A stretch of 64,000 bases of DNA. It comes from Candidatus Bathyarchaeota archaeon (GTDB lineage: Archaea > Thermoproteota > Bathyarchaeia > TCS64). The first letter of the stretch is position 1; each line of letters starts with the position of its first letter. Position numbers and translations under genes: made by a program. Positions 8,202 to 17,023 of the stretch are shown piece by piece. Location of the stretch: positions 186,001 through 250,000 of the forward strand of contig JASLYX010000002.1 of assembly GCA_030739585.1 (NCBI GenBank). Direction: 5' to 3'. The notes beneath the pieces were generated by a model. It had not been told where the DNA came from, ran no database searches, and worked only from the letters and a program-made list of their open reading frames with translations.

Positions 8202-9641
8202 TCAAAGAATATCCTTAGGTTCATATTGGGCCTCAGTAGAGTGCCTCTGGATGAGGGGTTGAACTTTCGCTTTCACTGCGTCGATCTGGTTGTACGCGTT
8301 CCCTATGAATCGTGTTCTATCCTTTAAGATCTCATTGAGCTCGTCAGCTGTTATTCCTGATGCCTTGAAGTCTGAGTCTTGGGCAAGGGAATGGACGAGT
8401 TTGTTCTTCTGGGTGCCCTGTTCTCGCATTCTGAGGGCTTCAGCTATAGCGTGAGTCTTGATGATGTTGTAGGCTTTCTCTCTGCCCATTCCATGACTAA
8501 GGGCTACGCCCAAGATGGACGTAGTCGCGAGGAACGGGAGGTATCTGTCGAGTTCCTCCTCTATGATGGTTGGGTATATTCCCATCTGGTTGAGTACTGT
8601 GAGGGCAGTTTCGACGAGGCCGTCGCTGGCGTAATACGCATCAGGTATTATGACTCTGCGGAGGGCAGAGCACGATACGTCTCCCTCCTCCCACTGGTCT
8701 CCCGCGAGACGGGAGGCACCATCTGAGTACATCTTTAGGAGGTGTGAGAATGCACAGATCCGCTCTGTGCTTCGGGTATTCATCTTGTGGGGCATAACGC
8801 TGCTCCCCACCTGGCCCTCCTTGAATCCTTCGGTGACAAGCTCATATCCCGCCATGAGACGGATGGTCTTAGCGAAGCTCTCACATGCCGAGGCGAGGGC
8901 TACAAGGTGGCTTATAAGCGTATAGTCGAGGCTCCTGGGATAGACTTGGCCGGGGGCATTCAAGATTTCTGTGAATCCCAGGGATTTGGCCACTTTCTCT
9001 TCAAGGAGGCTAGCTTTCTCCGGGGATCCCATTAGGTTAGCCATGTCGAATTGGGTGCCTACAGCGCCTTTGATGCCTCTGAGGGGGTATGAGTCTAGGT
9101 ACTTTTCATAGTTTGTTAGATGACTATGGAGCTCCTCAGCCCACATGGCGAATCGCCGTCCTAAGAGGGTAGGTTGGGCTGCCTGGTGGTGTGTCCTGGC
9201 GGCTATTCCAATGTGCCTGTACTCGTCGGCCTTGTCAAGGAGGTGCTGGAGGACCGAAACGTACTTTCCGAGGAGGATGCGTCCGGCCTTCTTGATCTGA
9301 AGCTGCTCTACATTGTCTGTGAGATCTCGGCTAGTCATTCCCATGTGGAGGTACTCGTAGTCCCCAGAGACGATGTTGTAGGCCTCGATTTTTGCCTTGA
9401 CATCGTGCTTAGTCCTCATCTCGATCTCCTTGATTAGGCCCAGGTCTATCTCGGCCTTTGCCTTCTGGTAAGCTTCGATAGCCTCCATGGGGATCTCAAG
9501 GCCCAGTTCTTTCTGGGCATTTAGGACAGCGAGCCAGAGGTCTCTCTCATATCTTGCTTTGCCTTCCTCTGAGAATATAGCGTTCATCTCCCGGGTGGCG
9601 TATCTCTGGGAGAGTATGTTGGGGTTGACCAAGGGATGCAC
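8202..9641 (-). CDS. purB: Adenylosuccinate lyase
   Basis: Cleaves SAICAR to AICAR and adenylosuccinate to AMP in purine synthesis. The fumarase/aspartase-superfamily signature GSSVMPHKMN is present in the middle of the protein, with the upstream catalytic-type histidines in HMGMTSRDLTD and RTHHQAAQPT. The longest frame starts at 9713 (503 residues). A TATA box (GTATAATTAAAT, 9668-9678) lies about 27-37 bases before an in-frame GTG at 9641, and that start gives 479 residues beginning VHPLVNP, as in relatives. I therefore favour a leaderless GTG start at 9641. The 5S gene follows 47 bases downstream on the same strand but has its own promoter. Confidence 0.92.
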   Translation of the reverse strand: MHPLVNPNILSQRYATREMNAIFSEEGKARYERDLWLAVLNAQKELGLEIPMEAIEAYQKAKAEIDLGLIKEIEMRTKHDVKAKIEAYNIVSGDYEYLHMGMTSRDLTDNVEQLQIKKAGRILLGKYVSVLQHLLDKADEYRHIGIAARTHHQAAQPTLLGRRFAMWAEELHSHLTNYEKYLDSYPLRGIKGAVGTQFDMANLMGSPEKASLLEEKVAKSLGFTEILNAPGQVYPRSLDYTLISHLVALASACESFAKTIRLMAGYELVTEGFKEGQVGSSVMPHKMNTRSTERICAFSHLLKMYSDGASRLAGDQWEEGDVSCSALRRVIIPDAYYASDGLVETALTVLNQMGIYPTIIEEELDRYLPFLATTSILGVALSHGMGREKAYNIIKTHAIAEALRMREQGTQKNKLVHSLAQDSDFKASGITADELNEILKDRTRFIGNAYNQIDAVKAKVQPLIQRHSTEAQYEPKDIL

Positions 9642-9667
9642 CTTGATTTCACAGGTACCTTTACTGG

Positions 9668-9678
9668 ATTTAATTATA
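9668..9678 (-). promoter_or_regulatory. TATA box of purB
   Basis: GTATAATTAAA on the minus strand, about 27-37 bases upstream of the GTG at 9641. It lies inside the longest open frame, which argues against the longer start at 9713. Confidence 0.55.
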
Positions 9679-9713
9679 CGGTCTGAAACAACCCTCTGTA
9701 CCGGAATCAACAA

Positions 9714-10090
9714 CCAAAACTGTCTGTTTGAGTTTACCTATTTTTTAAGATCGGAGGCTACTCTTCTCGGAATTTGTGGAGATAGAGTACCCCTTCTATT
9801 TTATCATCTTCTATGGTCATCTCATCCAGGGTTTGCCAATAAAGGCAGTGTATTTTGATAGAGTTGGGAACGGCTCTGAATAATTCAGTTTAGGGGTTGT
9901 ATCTGTTGCCTTCTTAACGTATGGTCTTGGTAGGGCTACAGGTTGCAGTCTTGTTGCTTTCCTTGATTTCGGGGAGCATGGGTCTCCTGAACCGGAGGAT
10001 CGTCCGTGGTGTTCTGATGTGGGGACAGGATAAGCATTGGATCTCGGGGGCGGGGAGGTTTCCGACTATAGGATTTCCTGGGGGTGGTAA
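9714..10090. other. Intergenic stretch, no gene seen
   Basis: About 380 bases between purB and tRNA-Trp. The GT-rich right half (9920-10090) is open in one frame but has no protein-like composition, start signal or family resemblance. Confidence 0.5.
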
Positions 10091-10091
10091 T

Positions 10092-10101
10092 GCTTATTTA
10101 T
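10092..10101 (+). promoter_or_regulatory. TATA box of tRNA-Trp
   Basis: CTTATTTAT about 27-36 bases upstream of the mature 5' end at 10128, the normal spacing for archaeal tRNA promoters. Confidence 0.5.
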
Positions 10102-10127
10102 CTGGTGGGTTGTAGCGGTGTCTGCAA

Positions 10128-10260
10128 GGGGCTGTGGTCTAGCCTGGCATGACGTTGGGCTCCAGAAAGTATATAGTTGGATGCTGACCCGTGAGGGGAT
10201 GACGAGTTTTTGGAGCGGGACACCCAAATGTCGAGGGTTCAAATCCTTCCGGCCCCACCA
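10128..10260 (+). tRNA. tRNA-Trp (CCA anticodon) with an intron
   Basis: Exon 1 is 10128-10165 and exon 2 is 10222-10260, including an encoded CCA end. The acceptor stem pairs GGGGCTG with CGGCCCC. The D arm is GTC...GAC, the anticodon stem is TTGGG/CCCAA, the anticodon loop is CTCCAGA giving anticodon CCA, and the T arm is GAGGG-TTCAAAT-CCTTC. A 56-nt intron (10166-10221) sits at the canonical 37/38 position. It contains TGGAGC, complementary to GCTCCA around the anticodon, as expected for the intron-exon pairing that forms the splicing endonuclease substrate. The exact splice points could shift by a few bases. Confidence 0.93.
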
Positions 10261-10366
10261 TTATAAAACATCATAAATATTTTCGCGCACGATGTTACAC
10301 ATTATATATTTTTTCAAACCGGTACGAATAGGATATAGGATTGAAGATTTTAACCATTGAAACTAT

Positions 10367-10633
10367 TTATTCATGAATATCCAAAGAACATAAATAAATG
10401 CAAAGTACCCGTTTTCTATCTAAAAGATCAGCAATTAGTCCTTCACCCAAACTTCTCATATTTGCTACCAACGCCATTCCTGTGAATATAATCCCCAGTT
10501 GTGCTGGGGGTGCCCCTAGTTTGCTCATATAGATAGTGAAACAAACGGTTAGTATGGCGGCGCTGAATGAGCGTAATCCTCGTGTTAATAGTAGAACCCG
10601 GAAATCTCTATCAAACTCTGTAAAGAATTACAT
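10367..10633 (-). pseudogene. Truncated MFS transporter remnant
   Basis: The minus strand from ATG 10633 has a TAA as its second codon. It then runs open for 86 codons with a clear major facilitator N-terminus: a charged start, RVLLLTRGLR, a first membrane helix, SKLGAPPAQLG, a second helix, and a loop GLIADLLDRKR resembling the MFS motif A. It stops at TAA 10367-10369 after about two helices out of twelve. The rest of the transporter is absent, so this is a gene remnant. Confidence 0.65.
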
Positions 10634-10787
10634 GTGTTTATCGGCTACAGGATTACGGATCATCGGCACATAGAGACCTTATGATAAAGATTTATTGGCA
10701 AATTTTGTCTTCTAACAATGTAATGTTTGTTGCGCTTGTAAGAGGAATTACAATAAAAACCTTAAGCCTATTGCCCTATTCCAAGTT
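10634..10787. promoter_or_regulatory. Upstream region of the LarA-like gene
   Basis: AT-rich spacer upstream of the gene at 10788. A TATA-like AATAAAAACC is near 10752-10761, about 30 bases before the ATG, and no Shine-Dalgarno motif is visible. Confidence 0.3.
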
Positions 10788-12047
10788 ATGAACCTCCCAA
10801 AGATGGCCGAGGCTAGGCAGATATTTCATCAACCTGAGATCTCTGATATCTCGGCTAAGATAAAATCTGAGCTAGCGAAGAAGAATCTCGGAGATCGGGT
10901 GAAACAGGGGCAACGCATCGCGGTGACCGCGGGGAGCAGGGGAATCACGGATATATCTTTGATCCTCAAGACTGTCGTGGCCGAACTCCAAGCAGTTGGA
11001 GCTGAGCCGTTCATAATAACCGCTATGGGGAGTCACGGAGGCGCCACTCCAGAAGGACAGATTGAGGTACTTAGTAGCCTGGGCATCAGTGAGGAATCTG
11101 TGGGTGCCCCTATCGAGGCTAGCATGGAGGTTCAGATGATCGGAACTCTACCAGACGGAGTTGATGTCTATCTCAGCCGTAAAGTCCTAGAGGCGGACGG
11201 GATCTTTGTCGTGGGTAGAGTCAAGCCTCATACAGACTTCAAGGGCGAGATTGAGTCGGGTCTCTTGAAGATGCTGGCGATAGGTCTCGGAAACCAGAAG
11301 GGGGCTGAGATGATCCACTGGCACAAATACGTTGGTTACCATCGAATACTCCCCGAGGCGGGGAGGGTCATCATAGAAAGAACCAACATTGTTATGGGCT
11401 TGGCGTTGCTGGAGAACGCTCATCACAAGACTGCAGAGATCCACGCATTGCTCCCTGAGGAGTTCTATGAGCAGGAAAAAAAGTTGCTGGAGATCGCAAA
11501 GAACCTGTTACCCCGACTGCCCTTCAGGGATATCGATGTGCTTGTGATTGAGGAAATCGGGAAAAATATTAGCGGGGTTGGGATGGATACCAACGTCACA
11601 GGGAAGTTCTGGATGCCAGGAGAATACGATCCGAGGGCGGCGGAGATCAAAAAGATAGTGGTGCTCGACCTCTCGGAGGAAACCCATGGGAACGCGATCG
11701 GTTTAGGGCTTGCAGACCTAACCACTAGAAGGGCTTTTGATAAGATCGATCATCATAAGACCTATGTGAACTGCCTCACCCAGGGAAGCGGTCACACGGG
11801 GAAGACTCCCCCCTATTTGGCAAATGACCGCGATGCTATAGCCACAGCCATTAGGATAAGCGGACCTATACACCCAAGAAAGTCGCGGATGATCCGCATC
11901 AGGAACACTCAGGAGCTTGAAACTCTCTATATCTCAGAGGCGCTCGTGGATGAGTTATTAGCGTGCCCCACGCTCCAGAGACGCCTGGTTCTCATAGAGG
12001 AGCTTAGGGAGATACAGTTCGACGTATTGGGTTATATGGCTAGATGA
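10788..12047 (+). CDS. LarA/DUF2088-type nickel-dependent racemase-like protein
   Basis: A 419-residue protein with the DUF2088/LarA N-terminal architecture. The early segment VTAGSRGITD and the later GSHGGATPEGQ resemble nucleotide-sugar-binding loops of the fold. The segment GRVKPHTDFKGEIESGLLKML carries the conserved His and Lys expected in the pincer-cofactor region. LarA enzymes use a nickel-pincer nucleotide to racemise or epimerise 2-hydroxyacids; many DUF2088 homologues have untested substrates. No larB, larC or larE homologue is in the window, so cofactor loading would depend on genes elsewhere. Lactate itself should not be assumed. The gene appears monocistronic. Confidence 0.7.
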   Translation: MNLPKMAEARQIFHQPEISDISAKIKSELAKKNLGDRVKQGQRIAVTAGSRGITDISLILKTVVAELQAVGAEPFIITAMGSHGGATPEGQIEVLSSLGISEESVGAPIEASMEVQMIGTLPDGVDVYLSRKVLEADGIFVVGRVKPHTDFKGEIESGLLKMLAIGLGNQKGAEMIHWHKYVGYHRILPEAGRVIIERTNIVMGLALLENAHHKTAEIHALLPEEFYEQEKKLLEIAKNLLPRLPFRDIDVLVIEEIGKNISGVGMDTNVTGKFWMPGEYDPRAAEIKKIVVLDLSEETHGNAIGLGLADLTTRRAFDKIDHHKTYVNCLTQGSGHTGKTPPYLANDRDAIATAIRISGPIHPRKSRMIRIRNTQELETLYISEALVDELLACPTLQRRLVLIEELREIQFDVLGYMAR

Positions 12048-12975
12048 ACGGCGAAATAGTGCTTAGCGATACCGTGGTGGTTGCATTGATCACGGCCTTT
12101 TTCAGAGCAACTCTCGAGCTCCTTTGGGTGAGCTCATAACAAGACCTGAATCTCCTGAGAACGTAGGATTTGACGAAGCATCTCTGGGGCATATAGGGAT
12201 GGAGTCAATGGATACGGTTTCATATGCGAGATTTTTCTATTTTCTATGTCATTCATATGATAGTTCATAATCTTGAGGATGTTCCTATCTGAGGTTGGTT
12301 TTTCCCAGTCTCATCTCTCTCTAGGGGATGACTTCCATGCTCCTTGCACCCTAATCGGCGTTCTCCGGTGATGAGGCCTCCTCAGGACTGGTGTGCTGTT
12401 CAATGAATTGTTTTTTCGGGGGTGCTTGGTTTGCGAGAGTATGCTCCTGGTTCAGCCGAAGAGGTGGGGGCCTCCTTCTAGCCTAGCGGGAGCAGCCGCT
12501 ATTTGATTGCTAAGTATTTATTTTTTATGAAAATATGGATAGCTGAGGAGATGATTGTGTCCTGTGAGCGAAGACAACCTTAAAGGCTGTCTAGAAAACA
12601 CATGTTTAAAAAGAATTATTATAATCTTTATATGATGTTAAAATAATATTTCAGTAATCACATGCGCATTAAACATAACAGATCCGTTAGGCAAGTTATT
12701 TTTCGATACAGAAGACGTTAAAGGGTAGACCTCGCCCCTGATGATCGTTTTCTTCGAGGAGCTGATGGTTGAGGTCCAGGAGTTGATCGAGGGTGGCTCT
12801 GTATCTTAGGATCTCCCAGCCCCTATCACTGGAAAAATGGGTGAGTCGAAAGAAAGCAGGTTCTAAAAGTCAAATAATGGTAATGCCTATTTGATCTGGA
12901 ATGGGTTATGGCCTAATTCTGAAAAAGGTTATAATTACAAACCATTAGAAAATATGATCTATGGGTTAGATTAGA
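12043..12975. other. Long intergenic region with coding relics
   Basis: Two weak coding traces are visible. A plus-strand frame from an ATG overlapping the LarA-like stop (ATGA at 12044) gives 32 residues (MNGEIVLSDTVVVALITAFF...), and with one frameshift it could continue to a stop near 12270. On the minus strand a frame ending at TAA 12696-12698 reads about 57 codons back to a stop near 12870, with a helical, charged composition (RGWEILRYRATLDQLL...). Neither matches a family I recognise. The rest is AT-rich and featureless up to the next gene. Confidence 0.3.
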
Positions 12976-15093
12976 ATGAACAGGAGAACTGGGGCAATTG
13001 TACTTATTCTAATGGCTTTTCTTCTGTCATCTCCAATAAGCGCTTGGATATTTGCCGTACCTGCTGGCTCCGGGAACGTTCACGGTACTGTTTTGGATGA
13101 AAAAGGGGAGCCTGTCTTCAACGTCAAGGTAATGGCCTATTCAGACTCGGGGAACCTCGCGTCCACACTTTACACAGATGAAGATGGATACTTTAGGTTC
13201 GCAATTGAAAATCCGGGGCAATACACGATATACTTTGAGAAGGATGGTTATTCGGGGGATCAGACTAGCATCAATTTACCTGCTGGGCTGTTCTTAGATG
13301 AAGAGAACGACCCCATAAAGATGGGGGAGATCGTTCTCCTCCAGAACCTACGGCTTGATGCATCCGTACTGAGCAGGATCGTCTCCCGGGGTGAAACGGC
13401 AAGCTTTCCCTTCACTGTAGGTATTTTGGATGAATCTGAAGTGACAGAGTTTAGCGTGGTCGGCCCGGAGGGATGGGATATTAGGGTTCTTGACTCCATG
13501 GGTGAAATTGGTAGAGTGCAACTTAGCTCCGGGGACCTTAGCCTCACTCTTGAAGTGGGTGTTCCGGAAAATGCGATCGAGATAGGGAGTGTTAATCTCA
13601 CTGTCATTGGCAGCTTGAACACCTCGTTAATATTCTTAGTTCAACCCACTCCGCTATCCCAGTCCGAGATCGGAGAACCCAAGCTGGCTTCTACTTATCC
13701 TTATATTACAGAGGAGCTAGGGAATGCCGTCAACTTCGCCGTCATGGCTACTAACACGGGTGAAGCTGATGAGACCGTCGAGTTCTCTATTGATGCTCCC
13801 GAGGGCTGGGAGACGAGTTTTATCACGGGGAGCGGCATGGAGGTCCTTAGTTTGTTTCTTGAATCTGGTGACTCGGAGGCTCTTAGTTTTGAGGTGCAGC
13901 CTTCTCCTACAGCTGATGTAGGCGTGTATGAGTTGGAGATCCTAATGGTCTCGGATAACGGGGTAATCTGGGACTCTCTGGTGTTGAAGGTAAGTCTCAA
14001 GGAGTCCGAGGGTGAGGTGGATCTCCTGAGCTCATTCACCGATGTTACTGTAGACGCCGGAACTGTTATCCACTACGCGCTAACAATTCGGAACAAAGGA
14101 GACATTGATGACCTGTTTATACTTACGGTTCTCTCTGCTCCTGAGACCTGGGATGCTGTCTTTATGTCAGAGACTGTCGAGGTTTCTAGTCTTTTAATAT
14201 CAGCCGGATCGTATTCAAACCTTGTCTTCGAGGTGATCTCCCCCGATGATTACGAGCCTGGAAGCTACTCTCTCATGGTACTCGTTGAGTCCGAAGGAGG
14301 GAGCGTAGGAGACACCCTCTCATTGGGGGTCGAACTGAAGGAGTCCTTCAGCGACATCGAGATTTTGAGCACCTTCACGGATGTCACAGTTGAAGCGGGG
14401 AACACCATCACATATCCCTTACAAGTCGAAAACAACGGAGATAACGACGACCAGCTCACTATGAATGTCGTCTCAGCTCCAGACAACTGGGACGCCGTCT
14501 TCATGTCGGGGAGCATCGAGGTATCCAGTTTCTACCTCCCAGTGGATGACTTTGAGCATCTAAACCTAGTCGTGGAGCCTCCGAGCAACACAGAGACCGG
14601 CGATTATGCTCTGGTGATTCAAGCTGAGTCGGCAGAGGGGGCACTGTCTGAGAAGATCGAACTCAAAGCCACTGTTGTGGGCTCCCACGATGTTGAACTC
14701 GAGCTCTCAACGCTCTTCACCACAATAACCATTGGAGACTCTGTAGAGTTCAATGTTGAGGTCACCAACGCTGGGCTTTCCCCCTTGACGTTCCTCCACC
14801 TTGAGACGACTGTCCCCGCGGATTGGGACGTCACGGTTTCTCCTTCACAACTAGCATCTCTGGCCCCAATGACATCGGCGATATTCACCTTATCGGCGGA
14901 GACGCCTTCGGACACCGTTGCGGGGGACTATATTGTCACTGTGCAGGCCTTAAGTGACCAAGCGGAATCCGAGGAGGCCGACCTCAGACTAACCGCGCAG
15001 GCATCAACTTCGTGGGGCTTCTTAGGGCTTGGGCTTGCAATAATAGCTGTAATCGGTCTCGCGATTGTGTTCACGAGATTCAAGAGGAGATAG
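12976..15093 (+). CDS. Secreted, membrane-anchored NEW3-repeat protein with carboxypeptidase-regulatory-like domain
   Basis: A 705-residue surface protein. Residues 1-27 are a signal peptide, and a carboxypeptidase-regulatory-like beta sandwich (about 33-100, GTVLDEKGEPVFNVKV) follows. About five Ig-like NEW3/alpha-galactosidase-associated repeats fill residues 120-675, each with a core like PEGWE or APDNWD. Two neighbouring repeats (about 350-560) share the motif FTDVTV-AG and WDAVFMS almost unchanged. A C-terminal membrane helix (about 680-700) ends in KRR, giving an outside-facing anchored topology. It is directly followed by an ABC-2 exporter in the same operon, a recurring archaeal arrangement in which the repeat protein probably acts outside with the transporter. 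The substrate is unknown. Confidence 0.82.
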   Translation: MNRRTGAIVLILMAFLLSSPISAWIFAVPAGSGNVHGTVLDEKGEPVFNVKVMAYSDSGNLASTLYTDEDGYFRFAIENPGQYTIYFEKDGYSGDQTSINLPAGLFLDEENDPIKMGEIVLLQNLRLDASVLSRIVSRGETASFPFTVGILDESEVTEFSVVGPEGWDIRVLDSMGEIGRVQLSSGDLSLTLEVGVPENAIEIGSVNLTVIGSLNTSLIFLVQPTPLSQSEIGEPKLASTYPYITEELGNAVNFAVMATNTGEADETVEFSIDAPEGWETSFITGSGMEVLSLFLESGDSEALSFEVQPSPTADVGVYELEILMVSDNGVIWDSLVLKVSLKESEGEVDLLSSFTDVTVDAGTVIHYALTIRNKGDIDDLFILTVLSAPETWDAVFMSETVEVSSLLISAGSYSNLVFEVISPDDYEPGSYSLMVLVESEGGSVGDTLSLGVELKESFSDIEILSTFTDVTVEAGNTITYPLQVENNGDNDDQLTMNVVSAPDNWDAVFMSGSIEVSSFYLPVDDFEHLNLVVEPPSNTETGDYALVIQAESAEGALSEKIELKATVVGSHDVELELSTLFTTITIGDSVEFNVEVTNAGLSPLTFLHLETTVPADWDVTVSPSQLASLAPMTSAIFTLSAETPSDTVAGDYIVTVQALSDQAESEEADLRLTAQASTSWGFLGLGLAIIAVIGLAIVFTRFKRR

Positions 15094-15098
15094 ACGAA

Positions 15099-16034
15099 AT
15101 GGTTGAAAATGTGATAGAGACATTCGATCTGACAAAAAGATACGGCGACTTCACAGCTGTTGAATCCTTAGATATGGCTGTGCAGAAAGGAGAGATATTC
15201 GGCTTCCTAGGCCCCAACGGGGCCGGGAAAACGACCACGATCCTTATGCTCATGGGTCTTTCTGTGCCTACCTCGGGGAAGGCTACCGTGGCGGGGTACG
15301 ACATAATCGATAATTCTAGGGAAATAAGGAGTGTCGCCAGTGTTCTCCCAGAATATAGCAGCCTATATGGTGAGCTCACGGCCGCCCAGAACCTTGAGTA
15401 CGTCGGGAAGCTCAATGACCTAACGAAAGATATACGTGAAGAGAGGATCGGCGAGATGCTAAAGATCGTAGGGATGTCTGATTGGGCAGACGAAAAATAT
15501 GAAAAATTCTCAAGGGGGATGAAGCAACGAGTCGGGATAGCCGCGACACTAGTCAAGCAGCCTAAACTCGTCTTTCTGGATGAGCCCACCTTGGGCCTGG
15601 ATCCAGTAGCCACCAAAGAGGTACGGGAGCTAATAATCCGTTTAAACAAGGAGCAGGGACTCACAGTCGTGCTAACTTCCCATATGCTCAACGAGGTTCA
15701 GATGACATGCGACCGTGTTGGTATCATTAACAAAGGGAAGCTCATAGTGATGGAGACTCTAGAGAACCTAACAAATGATATGATTGGGAGCGAGGAGAGG
15801 AACATCGAGTTCATGCTCTCTGAGGTGCCTCATGGACTTGTCAGGAACTTGGAGGCCGTTGAGGGAGTCAAGTCGGTGACTCAGAAAAGTAATCGGCTCT
15901 TTGTTTATGGGGGCGTTGAAAGCGACTACAAAGTATCCAAGACGATAACAGACAACGGCGCCGTGATTCTTATGATGAAACCCAAAGAGTACTCCATGGA
16001 AGAGATCTTTATGAAGTACTACGAGGAGGGCTGA
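15099..16034 (+). CDS. ABC transporter ATP-binding protein (ABC-2 type)
   Basis: About 311 residues from ATG 15099. The longer open frame from 15012 overlaps the previous gene, whereas the ATG is preceded by GAGGAGA at proper spacing. It has a complete nucleotide-binding domain: Walker A GPNGAGKTT, signature FSRGMKQRV, Walker B VFLDEPTLGLDP and switch histidine in TSHML. A C-terminal DUF4162-like extension (about 225-311) is typical of NatA/CcmA-like exporters. It powers the membrane subunits encoded immediately downstream (2-base gap) and is probably transcribed with the NEW3-repeat protein. The substrate cannot be read from the sequence. Confidence 0.9.
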   Translation: MVENVIETFDLTKRYGDFTAVESLDMAVQKGEIFGFLGPNGAGKTTTILMLMGLSVPTSGKATVAGYDIIDNSREIRSVASVLPEYSSLYGELTAAQNLEYVGKLNDLTKDIREERIGEMLKIVGMSDWADEKYEKFSRGMKQRVGIAATLVKQPKLVFLDEPTLGLDPVATKEVRELIIRLNKEQGLTVVLTSHMLNEVQMTCDRVGIINKGKLIVMETLENLTNDMIGSEERNIEFMLSEVPHGLVRNLEAVEGVKSVTQKSNRLFVYGGVESDYKVSKTITDNGAVILMMKPKEYSMEEIFMKYYEEG

Positions 16035-16036
16035 AA

Positions 16037-17002
16037 ATGGCGGGCACCTTCACTGTAGCCGCGAAAGAACTCAGGGACCAGTTTGGGAGCAAGCGATTCC
16101 TCATCCTGTTTGCCTTGGTCCTGCTCCTTTCTATACTCACTGCATATCAAGGCGTAGATTTCATCAGAGACAACGAAGCCGCCGGATTCGTCAATATATT
16201 CTCAGGAAGTCAGTTTGGATTTTCATTCATCCAGATCATGGTCTTCGCCGGCCCCCTGCTGGGTCTCGCCCTTGGCTTCGATGCCATTAACAAAGAGCGA
16301 GCTAACGGTACACTCTCAATACTCCTAGGGCAGCCAATCTTTAGAGACTCAGTGATCAACGGTAAATTCATCGCTGGAGCCGCAGCCTTGTTGACCATTT
16401 CGGTGGGCACCATCGTCATACTTTCAGGCTTGGCGATTCCCATGCTCGGGTTCGGGCCCACCGGTGCTGATGCTTTAAAGATATTAGTTCTCTCGCTGCT
16501 GACCATAGTATACCTGGTTTTCTGGTTGACCTTGGGTATCCTCTACTCGGTGTTAGCTAAAAAGACTTCAACGTCAATAATGGCATCTATCGCTACCTGG
16601 CTCATCTTCTCCATCGTGCTCAGTGTACTCGCATCTGCCATTGCAGGCATGATAGTGCCCCTTCCGGGAAGGGATCTCACGATGGGAGGACAGGGAGGAC
16701 AGGGAAGGCTCAGGATATCCCCTGAGTTCAGGGAGATGATGCAGAAGAGACAGGTGGTACGATCTACCATCCAGAAATTGTCGCCGACGAACCTTTACGC
16801 TGAGGCTGCATCGGATATTCTGGGCGTTACCGGGGGTTTCATGCATGGCATGGGCTTCCAAGAGTTTCGGAGGACACTTACGCTGACCGAGGCTCTCGTG
16901 GCCAACTGGGCTAACATCGCGACCCTCGTGGTGGGCATAGTCATCTGCTTCGCCATCTCCTACATGAGATTCCTACGGTCCGAGATACGTCCAGGGGATT
17001 AA
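16037..17002 (+). CDS. ABC-2 type permease, first tandem copy
   Basis: A 321-residue membrane protein with about six helices (near 22-40, 65-80, 110-165, 170-210 and the C-terminal helix near 290-310). The N-terminal cytoplasmic motif VAAKELRDQFGSKRF and the segment DAINKERANGTLSILLGQP are characteristic of NosY-type permeases. A glycine-rich extracellular loop near residues 212-235 distinguishes it from its paralogue. Together with the ATPase just upstream it should form an exporter. The second, closely related permease follows 21 bases later, so the complex may be a heterodimer. Confidence 0.87.
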   Translation: MAGTFTVAAKELRDQFGSKRFLILFALVLLLSILTAYQGVDFIRDNEAAGFVNIFSGSQFGFSFIQIMVFAGPLLGLALGFDAINKERANGTLSILLGQPIFRDSVINGKFIAGAAALLTISVGTIVILSGLAIPMLGFGPTGADALKILVLSLLTIVYLVFWLTLGILYSVLAKKTSTSIMASIATWLIFSIVLSVLASAIAGMIVPLPGRDLTMGGQGGQGRLRISPEFREMMQKRQVVRSTIQKLSPTNLYAEAASDILGVTGGFMHGMGFQEFRRTLTLTEALVANWANIATLVVGIVICFAISYMRFLRSEIRPGD

Positions 17003-17023
17003 CGCTCGTGAGAACTACTATGA

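Noticed and set aside
9921-10115. 64-codon plus-strand frame upstream of tRNA-Trp
   Set aside because: GT-rich low-information sequence that contains the tRNA promoter; no start signal or family.
10128-10260. Tyrosine-recombinase attachment site at tRNA-Trp
   Set aside because: No duplicated tRNA 3' end and no integrase gene are present in the window.
15012-15098. Upstream extension of the ABC ATPase
   Set aside because: It overlaps the coding end of the NEW3-repeat protein, and a well-placed ribosome-binding site supports the ATG at 15099.
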